5,167 nt of DNA from Candidatus Competibacteraceae bacterium (GTDB taxonomy: Bacteria; Pseudomonadota; Gammaproteobacteria; Competibacterales; Competibacteraceae): NCBI GenBank assembly GCA_020445005.1, contig JAGRHM010000501.1, positions 1 through 5,167 of the forward strand, in the 5' to 3' direction. Numbering within the stretch: position 1 is the first letter of the stretch; the number at the start of each line of letters is the position of its first letter. The position numbers and the translations under genes were made by a program. The notes under the pieces were generated by a model. The model did not search any database. It saw only the letters and a program-made list of their open reading frames with translations, and was not told where the DNA came from. Shown one piece after another: positions 1-5,119 of the stretch.

Positions 1-1
1 C

Positions 2-154
2 GGTTCCGGATTCATACAAAAGTTGCTAAAAAATGACGATTTATCAGTTAAGTGTGAAGCGCTTTTCAAAAAATCGACCTTTAATCATGCTATTGAATTG
101 AATTTCAACGTTGAACCGTGGGAAAGCGTAACGAAAAATTCAAGGAACGCCTAG
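2..154 (+). CDS. Possible C-terminal end of an unrecognised protein, cut by the left edge
   Basis: The second frame is open from the left edge to a TAG at 152-154, giving about 50 residues with no start in view. The other two + frames close early (TGA at 34-36 in frame 1, TAA at about 27-29 in frame 3). The peptide is mixed, with charged, aromatic and hydrophobic residues in ordinary proportions (it includes LLKNDDLSVKCEALFKK and ends in TKNSRNA), and it does not look like random low-complexity translation. I do not recognise a family. The stretch is AT-rich with AT-rich codon use, unlike the GC-rich cbi genes downstream, so it may be a transferred or poorly conserved gene. No convincing terminator follows. 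A chance open frame of this length in AT-rich DNA is possible but not very likely. Confidence 0.35.
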   Translation, partial: GSGFIQKLLKNDDLSVKCEALFKKSTFNHAIELNFNVEPWESVTKNSRNA

Positions 155-248
155 CTTAATAACTGCAAAACGAGCGGCGACCGTACATCCTGTTGAGCGG
201 AAAGCATTGCGGGTTAGCACGATAGAGGGGTTGTTTGATCACCTTGCG
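155..248. other. Intergenic spacer upstream of the cobalamin riboswitch
   Basis: This short non-coding stretch lies between the left-edge open frame and the promoter of the cbi leader. I see no coding potential, tRNA or strong hairpin followed by a T tract here. Base composition shifts from AT-rich to the more GC-rich composition of the operon. Confidence 0.4.
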
Positions 249-277
249 TTGACGTCATCGCCAACCGGGCTTAACAT
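249..277 (+). promoter_or_regulatory. Probable sigma70 promoter of the riboswitch-cbiMNQO transcript
   Basis: A -35-like TTGACG (249-254, five of six consensus bases) and a -10-like TAACAT (272-277, four of six) are separated by exactly 17 bp. The expected transcription start, at about 283-286, is just before the first strand of riboswitch helix P1 (288). That placement is the main reason to believe it. A perfect 8-bp palindrome TGACGTCA (250-257) overlaps the -35 box and could be an operator, or could be chance. Confidence 0.5.
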
Positions 278-287
278 CATTTTATTA

Positions 288-486
288 CAACATCGGTTCC
301 CAGGGGCCATTGACCCCAAAGAGGATGAAAAGGGAATCTGGTGCGGTAGCCTTGTGGCTGCCTAAACCAGAGCTGCCCCCGCAACTGTGAACAGCGAGTC
401 ACGCCCCCCGTGCGCCACTAGCCGATCCGGCTGGGAAGGCTGGGCGAGCGACGAGGACCTGTGAGCCAGGAGACCTGCCGATGTTG
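288..486 (+). ncRNA. Cobalamin (B12) riboswitch aptamer
   Basis: This is a cis-acting RNA that binds adenosylcobalamin or a related cobalamin and controls the downstream cobalt-uptake operon. The conserved landmarks appear in order: the core AAAAGGGAAT at about 328-337; a 7-bp hairpin (345-351 with 356-362, one G-U pair); the hallmark GCCCCCGCAACTGT at about 375-388; and the B12 box GAGCCAGGAGACCTGCC at 463-479. The closing helix P1 is visible as CAACATCGG (288-296) pairing perfectly with CCGATGTTG (478-486). Loop segment CCGCAAC (379-385) is perfectly complementary to GTTGCGG (483-489), a candidate for the long-range loop-loop contact typical of this class. The family (Rfam RF00174 type) usually represses B12 synthesis or cobalt transport when B12 is plentiful, which fits the cbiMNQO genes that follow. 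Confidence 0.96.
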
Positions 487-626
487 CGGTTACACGTATT
501 TCCGGGCGGGGTGTTCCGGGGTTGTGGACGGTCTCCTGCCTGAATTGACATGAACCCATAGCGGTTACTGAATCCTCAAGGCGACTTCCCTGAACCTGCC
601 GCTCGCAAACCAGGGGAAGATCATTC
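487..626 (+). promoter_or_regulatory. Riboswitch expression platform with Shine-Dalgarno sequestering elements
   Basis: This 140-nt leader links the aptamer to cbiM. I see no hairpin followed by a T tract, so control is probably at translation initiation rather than by termination. The ribosome binding site is within AGGGGAAG (612-619), seven bases before the cbiM ATG. CTTCCCTG (585-592) can pair with CAGGGGAAG (611-619) with one bulged G, forming a local hairpin that hides the site. GGTCTCCTG (530-538) is perfectly complementary to nine bases of the B12 box (467-475). Part of it (532-538) can alternatively pair with 611-617 over the Shine-Dalgarno. These mutually exclusive pairings are what an ON/OFF switch needs. 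The mechanism is inferred from complementarity only. Confidence 0.65.
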
Positions 627-1313
627 ATGCATATTACCGAAGGTTTTTTACCACCCCTGCACGCTGCGGCATGGACAGCGGTTTCCTTGCCGTTCGTGCT
701 GTTCAGCGTCTATCGCGTCAATCGACTGATGCGCGAAAAGCCCGAGATCAAATTGTTATTAGCGGCGTCGGGCGCTTTTGCCTTTGTGATTTCGGCGCTC
801 AAACTGCCATCGGTTACTGGCAGTTGCTCCCATGCCACCGGGACAGGATTGGGCGCGATTCTGTTTGGCCCCTCGGTGATGGCCTTATTGGGAACCATTG
901 TGCTGGCGTTTCAAACTCTGTTGCTCGCGCATGGCGGAATCACGACGCTGGGGGCCAATGTGTTCTCGATGGCGATTGTGGGTCCCTGGGTCGCCTATAC
1001 CGTGCTGCGCAGCGCGCAGGGCTTACAGGCGCCGCTGGCTTTCAGTGTATTCCTGGCGGCGATGCTGGGCGATTGGGCAACCTATCTGACGACGGCGGGA
1101 CAACTCGCTCTGGCCTTTCCCGATCCGACCAGTGGCGTTGCGGGATCGTTCCTGAAATTTGCCGGCGTGTTCGCGCCGACCCAATTACCGCTGGCGGTGA
1201 TCGAAGGATTATTGACCGTGGTGATCGTCAATTTTCTTCGCGAGTACAGTAGCGACGAATTGCAGAACCTCAGTTTTTTGCCGAAAACCCTGGTTTCGGA
1301 GGCCCGCTCATGA
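627..1313 (+). CDS. cbiM: Cobalt ECF transporter substrate-binding membrane protein CbiM
   Basis: CbiM is the S component of the CbiMNQO energy-coupling-factor transporter. It sits in the inner membrane and captures Co2+. The 228-residue protein begins [10 protein letters not shown], the family signature. In characterised CbiM/NikM proteins the N-terminal amine and His2 help chelate the metal, so the exact start matters, and this one agrees with a Shine-Dalgarno at 612-619. The motif [12 protein letters not shown] (residues 66-77, with His69) and [10 protein letters not shown] (102-111) are also typical of CbiM. Hydrophobic segments lie at roughly 12-29, 43-60, 78-100, 110-127, 137-158 and 185-204. 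It is the first gene of the operon and lies directly behind a cobalamin riboswitch, which favours cobalt over nickel (NikM is the close paralogue). The stop overlaps the cbiN start in an ATGA. Confidence 0.96.
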   Translation: MHITEGFLPPLHAAAWTAVSLPFVLFSVYRVNRLMREKPEIKLLLAASGAFAFVISALKLPSVTGSCSHATGTGLGAILFGPSVMALLGTIVLAFQTLLLAHGGITTLGANVFSMAIVGPWVAYTVLRSAQGLQAPLAFSVFLAAMLGDWATYLTTAGQLALAFPDPTSGVAGSFLKFAGVFAPTQLPLAVIEGLLTVVIVNFLREYSSDELQNLSFLPKTLVSEARS

Positions 1314-1615
1314 AAGCGCAAAATGGTTGGCTGCTAGCGCTGGTGGTGATTTTGGCGGTGGTTTCGATAAGGATCGGCAGTCGTCGTGAAGGCGCTGAAT
1401 TTACGGGAACCGATGGACAGGCGATGGCAACGGTTACTGCATTGAACCCGGATTATCAACCCTGGTTCGATTTTATCTGGGAACCCCCTGCTGAAATCGC
1501 CAGTGGGCTGTTCGCCCTGCAAGCGGCCTTGGGCGCTGGCGTATTGGGTTACTACCTGGGTTTCAAACGCGGTCAGCGTCAAGGTCAACGGAAGCGCTCC
1601 GATGCGGGCGATTGA
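1310..1615 (+). CDS. cbiN: Cobalt ECF transporter accessory protein CbiN
   Basis: CbiN is the small second membrane component of the cobalt transporter. It associates with CbiM and is required for metal loading in CbiMNQO systems. This 101-residue protein has the family layout: an N-terminal transmembrane helix (about 7-23), a periplasmic loop with EFTGTDGQA (30-38) and [12 protein letters not shown] (49-60), then a second helix (about 63-86, including [18 protein letters not shown]) and a basic, cytoplasmic, Arg/Lys-rich tail. The start ATG overlaps the cbiM stop (ATGA, 1310-1313), with GGAGG at 1298-1302 seven bases upstream, so it has its own strong ribosome binding site. The last 14 bases overlap cbiQ. 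Its presence separates the system from NikMQO-type transporters lacking an N subunit and supports cobalt as the substrate. Confidence 0.93.
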   Translation: MKAQNGWLLALVVILAVVSIRIGSRREGAEFTGTDGQAMATVTALNPDYQPWFDFIWEPPAEIASGLFALQAALGAGVLGYYLGFKRGQRQGQRKRSDAGD

Positions 1616-2354
1616 TCATCATGCCTGGACCAATCGCTGGCGGGACTGGCATCCTGTTGAAAAAGGGTTGCCCGCGATCGGTTTGCTGACGTTGACCCTG
1701 ATATTGCCGCCCTTGACCACCGCGCCGCTGGTGTTAGCGGGCGTAATGTTGACGACGGTGTATGGCGCTGGAATTCCCTGGAAAACCTTGTTGAGCGTCC
1801 TGGCCGCGCCGGCGACATTTTTATTGGCGGGTATCCCGTTTCTGGCTATCTCGATAGATTTTACTTCCGGTTTTGCCCTCACCTTTTCACCTGAAGGATT
1901 CCAGTTGGCTCTGCAAACGATGATCCGCGCCTTGGCGGCGATGAGCTGTCTCGCGTTTCTGATTTTGACGATGCCGCTTACCGATGGCGTACTCCTGTTG
2001 CGGCGTATGGGGGTTCCTGCTGGAATTATTGAATTGATTCTACTGATTTACCGTTTGATCTTTGTGTTTGCCGAACGGGCTTTAACCGGTCGTCAGGCCC
2101 AGGCCGGGCGACTGGGCTATTCCCGTCTGGATCGGTCGGTGCGCTCCTTGGGTTTGTTAGGAGGCAATTTGTTCCAGCGGGCGCTGGAGCAGGCGCGCCG
2201 CCTGGAGATGGGATTGATGGCGCGCGGTTATACCGGTGAACTGCGCGTATTGACGCCGCGCTGGAAACTGTCGTGGATGCGGCTGGCGGTTGGTGTTGCC
2301 GGAGTCAGCCTGACGGGTTTAGCAAGCAGCTGGCTGGCGCGCGGCCTGTTATGA
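1602..2354 (+). CDS. cbiQ: Cobalt ECF transporter transmembrane coupling protein CbiQ
   Basis: CbiQ is the T component (EcfT-like) that couples the CbiO ATPase to CbiM/CbiN in the inner membrane. I chose the ATG at 1602 because the protein then begins [13 protein letters not shown], the usual CbiQ N-terminus, and GGAAG at 1590-1594 precedes it by seven bases. The frame is open upstream to 1503, but that part only covers cbiN. The product is 250 residues, normal for the family. Hydrophobic segments lie near 23-55, 62-86, 104-124, 138-157 and 226-243. Between the last segments is the cytoplasmic coupling region with Arg-rich helices (about 158-172 and 192-208) and the motif MARGYTG (206-212), corresponding to the Ala-Arg-Gly coupling motif that docks on the ATPase. 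It overlaps cbiN by 14 bp and cbiO by 4 bp. Confidence 0.94.
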   Translation: MRAIDHHAWTNRWRDWHPVEKGLPAIGLLTLTLILPPLTTAPLVLAGVMLTTVYGAGIPWKTLLSVLAAPATFLLAGIPFLAISIDFTSGFALTFSPEGFQLALQTMIRALAAMSCLAFLILTMPLTDGVLLLRRMGVPAGIIELILLIYRLIFVFAERALTGRQAQAGRLGYSRLDRSVRSLGLLGGNLFQRALEQARRLEMGLMARGYTGELRVLTPRWKLSWMRLAVGVAGVSLTGLASSWLARGLL

Positions 2355-3193
2355 ATGAGCCGTTGCTGGCGGTTCGTGATCTGGAATACGTCTATCCAGG
2401 CGGAGTGGCCGCGCTGCGTGGTCTCGATCTTCGCATTGAACAGGGACGAAAGTTGGCCATTCTGGGTTCCAACGGGTCCGGTAAGACCACGCTGCTCTTG
2501 CACCTGAACGGGTTGTGCAAACCAACCCGGGGGGAAATCCGGTTGGAAGGTCAACCCGTGAGCTACGATCACCGGGCGCTGAACGACTGGCGACGGCGGG
2601 TGGGGTTGATCCTGCAAGAGCCGGACGATCAGTTATTTGCTGCAACGGTCAGCCAGGATGTGTCATTCGGGCCGCTGAATCTGGGCTTGTCCAACGCCGA
2701 CGCGCGAGAGCGGGTGCGTGAGGCGTTGGAAGCGTTACGCATTTTGCATCTGGCCGACCGGGCGACGCACACGCTGAGCTTTGGCCAAAAAAAACGGGTG
2801 GCAATCGCAGGAGTGCTGGCGATGCGCCCGGAAATTCTGGTATTGGATGAACCGACCGCGGGTCTGGATTCACATGGCGTGACCCATCTGCTGGGCGCTT
2901 TGGAGCAGTTGCACGAGGCGGGCGCTACCCTGGTGTTTTCGACGCATGACGTGGAGCTGGCCTACGCTTGGGCTGATGACGTGGCCGTGTTCCATGATGG
3001 CGTCGTGCTGCGTCAGGGAGAAACGGTTGCGATGCTCAGCGATCGGGAATTGTTGCGCCGGGCGCGGTTACGCTGCCCGTTGTTGTTGGAAGTGGCCGAG
3101 GCGTTGGGCGTGGAAGTTTCCGCTGCATCGCCGTTCCGTTCCCGCGAGGCGTTGCTGGTGTTACTTCAGGAGCGCTGCGCAGGTCAGGGTTGA
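2351..3193 (+). CDS. cbiO: Cobalt ECF transporter ATPase CbiO
   Basis: CbiO is the cytoplasmic ABC ATPase that powers cobalt uptake. The 280-residue protein shows every nucleotide-binding element: Walker A GSNGSGKTT (39-47), Q-loop Gln89 in ILQEPDDQLF, signature LSFGQKKRVAIA (142-153; Phe in place of the usual second Gly of LSGGQ, which is common in CbiO), Walker B LVLDEPT (163-169), D-loop GLD (171-173) and H-loop His199 in STHD. A roughly 60-residue C-terminal extension (after about 220) is typical. The start is the ATG in the ATGA shared with the cbiQ stop. No good Shine-Dalgarno is visible, so translation probably depends on coupling to cbiQ. The frame is open further upstream (to 2273), but that peptide lies over cbiQ and is not CbiO-like. 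The gene ends inside the convergent pdxA gene with a 10-bp overlap. Confidence 0.96.
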   Translation: MNEPLLAVRDLEYVYPGGVAALRGLDLRIEQGRKLAILGSNGSGKTTLLLHLNGLCKPTRGEIRLEGQPVSYDHRALNDWRRRVGLILQEPDDQLFAATVSQDVSFGPLNLGLSNADARERVREALEALRILHLADRATHTLSFGQKKRVAIAGVLAMRPEILVLDEPTAGLDSHGVTHLLGALEQLHEAGATLVFSTHDVELAYAWADDVAVFHDGVVLRQGETVAMLSDRELLRRARLRCPLLLEVAEALGVEVSAASPFRSREALLVLLQERCAGQG

Positions 3194-4266
3194 TGGATCG
3201 TTGGTGACTCCTGAATCATCGAAATGCCGGACTCGGTAACGGGCTGATTCCGATAGTTCAGCGCATAGACCCCTGCCAATCGAATCGCTTCCGTCATGCT
3301 TAATGGGTTGGCCTGGCCGGAGCCGGCCAGATCGAACGCCGTGCCGTGATCCACTGAGGTGCGAATAAAAGGCAGGCCGATGGTGATCGCGATAGTGCGA
3401 TAGAAATCCATCATTTTGGTCGCGATATGACCCTGATCATGATAAAGGGACAGCACGGCGTCGAATGCGCCCTGACGGGCAAGATGGAATACGGAATCGG
3501 CGGCGATCGGGCCGACAACATCGAAACCCAGAGCGCGGGCTTCAGCAATCGTGGGCTCCAACACCTGCACTTCCTCGTAGCCAAACAGGCCATGCTCTCC
3601 ACAGTGAGGATTGAGTCCAGCCACCGCCAACCGCGTCCGGGACAGGCCCAGCGCTGTTAAGGCTGCGGTGCAGCGTTGCAGATAATCCATAACCCTTTTA
3701 CTGGTAATCAATTTGATGGCCCCGGCCAGGGAGACATGCCGGCTCAGAAAAAAGACCTTGAGATCGAGCGTCTCGAACATCGTCAGGGGATCGGTAACCC
3801 CGGTCAAACGGCCCAGCAATTCAGTGTGGCCGATGTCGCAGATGCCGGCAGCTTTGAACGCTTCCTTGTTGATCGGCGGAGTGGCCAACGCATCCACTTG
3901 GCCGGTTTGGCAAAAAACCACTGCTTTCTCAATAAACTGATAGGCCGCGCGACCAGCTTCCGCTTGTGCTCGACCGAACGGTATCCGCTTAGCGTCAATG
4001 TTGGCGAGATCGATCAGATCGATGCTTCCCGGTTGGTAGCGGCCCTCGGCAGGATCGCTAATGACTCGAATATCCAGAGCGTTCAGGTCAACAATGTCCA
4101 GCGCGCGCTGTAGGGCGCTGACTTCGCCAATGACCAGCGGTCGCACGGTTTCATAAATCGCGGGTTGCGCCAGCGTCATGGCGACAATTTCCGGGCCGAC
4201 GCCGGCGATGTCGCCTAGAGGGATGCCGATGAGGCTGCGGTGGGTTGCGGTTGTGTTGTTCGCCAT
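3184..4266 (-). CDS. pdxA: PdxA-family 4-phospho-hydroxyacid dehydrogenase, PdxA2-like
   Basis: This is a cytoplasmic, metal-dependent, NAD-linked dehydrogenase/decarboxylase of the PdxA family. True PdxA oxidises 4-hydroxythreonine-4-phosphate in pyridoxal phosphate synthesis, whereas PdxA2 enzymes act on 4-phospho-D-threonate or -erythronate. The 360-residue protein shows the N-terminal GIPLGDIAGVGPEI (14-27), the substrate loop LATPPINKEA (127-136), and three metal-binding histidines: His147 (GHTELL), His221 (NPHCGEHG) and His276 (YHDQGH). It also has the nucleotide/dimer motif RTSVDHGTAFDLAG (302-315). YHDQGHIATK followed by MMDF resembles PdxA2 rather than E. coli-type PdxA (YHDQGLPVLKY), so the symbol is family-level. 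AAGG at 4274-4277 (as read on the - strand) sits seven bases before the ATG. No partner such as ksgA or a DUF1537-family kinase is in view. It overlaps cbiO tail-to-tail. Confidence 0.88.
   Translation of the reverse strand: MANNTTATHRSLIGIPLGDIAGVGPEIVAMTLAQPAIYETVRPLVIGEVSALQRALDIVDLNALDIRVISDPAEGRYQPGSIDLIDLANIDAKRIPFGRAQAEAGRAAYQFIEKAVVFCQTGQVDALATPPINKEAFKAAGICDIGHTELLGRLTGVTDPLTMFETLDLKVFFLSRHVSLAGAIKLITSKRVMDYLQRCTAALTALGLSRTRLAVAGLNPHCGEHGLFGYEEVQVLEPTIAEARALGFDVVGPIAADSVFHLARQGAFDAVLSLYHDQGHIATKMMDFYRTIAITIGLPFIRTSVDHGTAFDLAGSGQANPLSMTEAIRLAGVYALNYRNQPVTESGISMIQESPTIHQP
3313..3330. repeat. Perfect GC-rich inverted repeat inside pdxA, just past the cbiO end
   Basis: CTGGCCGG (3313-3320) and CCGGCCAG (3323-3330) are perfect inverted copies around two bases. 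They lie about 120 bp beyond the cbiO stop within the pdxA coding sequence, where they encode LAGSGQ. A hairpin here could slow transcription running out of the cbi operon, but no T tract follows and codon constraints may explain it. Confidence 0.35.
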
Positions 4267-4326
4267 GTTTCTGCCTTGACATTGTTGGGCGTCATGTTGC
4301 CCTAAGCATAGCCCCGAATGGCTTCC

Positions 4327-4340
4327 TCGATACCTATCGA
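4327..4340. repeat. Short perfect inverted repeat upstream of pdxA
   Basis: TCGATA and TATCGA are separated by CC, forming a symmetrical 14-bp site about 60-75 bp upstream of the pdxA start codon. The position would suit an operator for a dimeric regulator, but a single copy of this length can arise by chance. Confidence 0.3.
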
Positions 4341-4418
4341 TCGTCTTGCTCGCCGCTATCCCTTGCTTCGACAGTTTTTGTGGCCAATTTCCGTCAGTTG
4401 TTCCGAAAGTTCAACAGA

Positions 4419-4447
4419 TTGTCGTAGGGAAAGTAAACTTGTATGCT
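4419..4447 (+). promoter_or_regulatory. Possible sigma70 promoter for the SEFIR gene
   Basis: A -35-like TTGTCG (4419-4424, four of six consensus bases) and a -10-like TATGCT (4442-4447, four of six) are separated by 17 bp. The predicted start, at about 4454, would put the following inverted repeat at the very 5' end of the mRNA and give a leader of about 90 nt before the ATG at 4547. Both boxes are only moderate matches. Confidence 0.35.
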
Positions 4448-4452
4448 TACTG

Positions 4453-4472
4453 AGTCAGCGCAGGCGCTGACT
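4453..4472 (+). repeat. Perfect inverted repeat (hairpin) in the SEFIR gene leader
   Basis: AGTCAGCG (4453-4460) and CGCTGACT (4465-4472) are perfect inverted copies around CAGG, giving an 8-bp GC-containing stem (a ninth pair is possible with a 2-base loop). A short T run (4490-4494) follows only after 17 bases, too far for a standard intrinsic terminator. It may be an operator immediately downstream of the possible promoter, a 5' mRNA stabiliser, or the remnant of a small mobile repeat. Confidence 0.5.
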
Positions 4473-4546
4473 ATCAAAAGAACTCGAACTTTTTACAGGG
4501 ATGGCAGCGGCGACGCGCCCTGCCAACCGAGCCGGGCCGATTGCTT

Positions 4547-5080
4547 ATGAGCGTTCCCACCGTTTTCATCAGTTACAGCCACGATTCCGACGCGCACCGC
4601 GAGCGCGTGCTTGGTTTGTCCGAGCGGCTGCGGGCCGATGGTATCGCCACGATCCTGGATCGCTACGTGAACGGTTCCCCGCCCGAAGGCTGGCCGCGCT
4701 GGATGCTGAATGGTCTCAAGGCAGCTACGCACGTCCTGTGCGTTTGCACGGAGACCTACTACCGGCGCTTTCGTGGCCAGGAAGTGCCCGGCCAGGGTAA
4801 GGGCGTCGATTGGGAAGGTGCGGTGATCACGCAGGCGCTCTACGATGAGCGGAGCGTTTCCAGAAAATTCGTTCCGGTGCTGTTCGAGCGGGCCGACGAG
4901 CCGCACGTCCCCGAACCGCTGCGGGCGCAAACCTTCTACGTGCTGGACTCGGAAGCGGGTTATCAGGCGCTTTACGACGCCCTTCTGAGCCAAAGCGGCG
5001 TGGAGCCAGGCGTGGTCGGTGCATTGAAGCGGAAACCGCGCCCAACCGGCCAACCGCTGAGTTTTGACGACAGCCCTTAA
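4547..5080 (+). CDS. SEFIR-domain (TIR-like) protein, single-domain, possibly truncated
   Basis: SEFIR domains are relatives of TIR domains. In bacteria they are found in immune or signalling proteins, usually as the N-terminal effector of larger multidomain proteins, and one bacterial SEFIR system is reported to deplete NAD+ on phage infection. The 177-residue product opens with VFISYSHDS (6-14), followed by ERLRADGI (26-33), LDRY (37-40), PPEGWPRWM (45-53), VLCVCTETYYRRF (63-75), GKGVDWEGAVIT (84-95) and FVPVLF (108-113). These are the core SEFIR motifs in order, so the domain looks complete. It ends soon afterwards with a Pro/Arg-rich stretch (162-170) where a linker to a sensor domain would normally begin. 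I use ATG 4547; TTG 4541 is two codons upstream. No strong Shine-Dalgarno is seen. By eye the gene is GC-richer than its neighbours. Family assignment is confident, the function of this short form is not. Confidence 0.87.
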   Translation: MSVPTVFISYSHDSDAHRERVLGLSERLRADGIATILDRYVNGSPPEGWPRWMLNGLKAATHVLCVCTETYYRRFRGQEVPGQGKGVDWEGAVITQALYDERSVSRKFVPVLFERADEPHVPEPLRAQTFYVLDSEAGYQALYDALLSQSGVEPGVVGALKRKPRPTGQPLSFDDSP

Positions 5081-5082
5081 CC

Positions 5083-5119
5083 GACTCACCGGAATCCGGC
5101 CAGCGCTCGCCGGTGAGTC
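5083..5119. repeat. Perfect 10-bp inverted repeat just after the SEFIR stop
   Basis: GACTCACCGG (5083-5092) and CCGGTGAGTC (5110-5119) are perfect inverted copies with a 17-base loop, starting two bases after the TAA. A stable RNA hairpin is expected. No T tract follows on either strand, so it is not a standard intrinsic terminator. It might be a transcript-end stabiliser, an attenuating hairpin before a downstream gene, or a recombination or insertion scar. Confidence 0.55.

Larger units (their letters stand above)
4267..4546. other. Divergent intergenic region between pdxA and the SEFIR gene
   Basis: This 280-bp region holds no convincing gene. From left to right I see the pdxA ribosome binding site (4274-4277, - strand), a perfect 6-2-6 inverted repeat TCGATA-CC-TATCGA (4327-4340), a possible + strand promoter (4419-4447) and a perfect inverted repeat (4453-4472). 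No clear - strand promoter for pdxA could be picked out by eye. The composition is less GC-rich than either flanking gene. Confidence 0.6.

Noticed and set aside
550..561. A minimal upstream frame ATG-AAC-CCA-TAG in the cbiM leader
   Set aside because: It is three codons long and has no Shine-Dalgarno. A regulatory leader peptide would be speculation.
362..628. An 88-residue - strand open frame across the leader
   Set aside because: It is antisense to the riboswitch and its platform, which fully explain the sequence conservation there.
1503..1601. Longer N-terminus for CbiQ
   Set aside because: The added residues are out-of-frame translation of cbiN. The conserved CbiQ N-terminus [13 protein letters not shown] starts at 1602 with its own Shine-Dalgarno.
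2273..2350. Longer N-terminus for CbiO from ATG 2273
   Set aside because: The 26 extra residues lie over cbiQ coding sequence and do not resemble ABC ATPases. The ATGA junction at 2351 is the natural start.
627..3193. Nickel (NikMNQO) rather than cobalt transporter
   Set aside because: The operon lies behind a cobalamin riboswitch and includes a CbiN-type subunit with typical motifs. No urease, hydrogenase or NikR-like context is present.
4276..4308. Consensus TTGACA on the + strand at 4276-4281 as a promoter
   Set aside because: No acceptable -10 lies 16-18 bp downstream (the nearest candidate is about 21 bp away), and it overlaps the pdxA ribosome binding site on the other strand.
4245..4427. 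A 60-residue + strand frame in the pdxA-SEFIR intergenic region
   Set aside because: It begins inside pdxA on the opposite strand, has no ribosome binding site, and has a Cys/Ser/Phe-rich composition unlike a real protein.
4541..4546. TTG at 4541 as the SEFIR start
   Set aside because: It adds only two residues. The ATG at 4547 is stronger and places the SEFIR core at the usual distance from the N-terminus. No Shine-Dalgarno favours either.
4501..4800. Open frame on the + strand starting at ATG 4501, overlapping the SEFIR gene
   Set aside because: Its peptide is Arg/Ala-rich out-of-frame translation of the SEFIR coding sequence, and GGG directly abutting the ATG is too close for a ribosome binding site.
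4493..5089. A 198-residue open frame on the - strand opposite the SEFIR gene
   Set aside because: It is the antisense of a gene with clear SEFIR motifs in GC-rich DNA, where long antisense frames are common. The peptide shows no recognisable motif.
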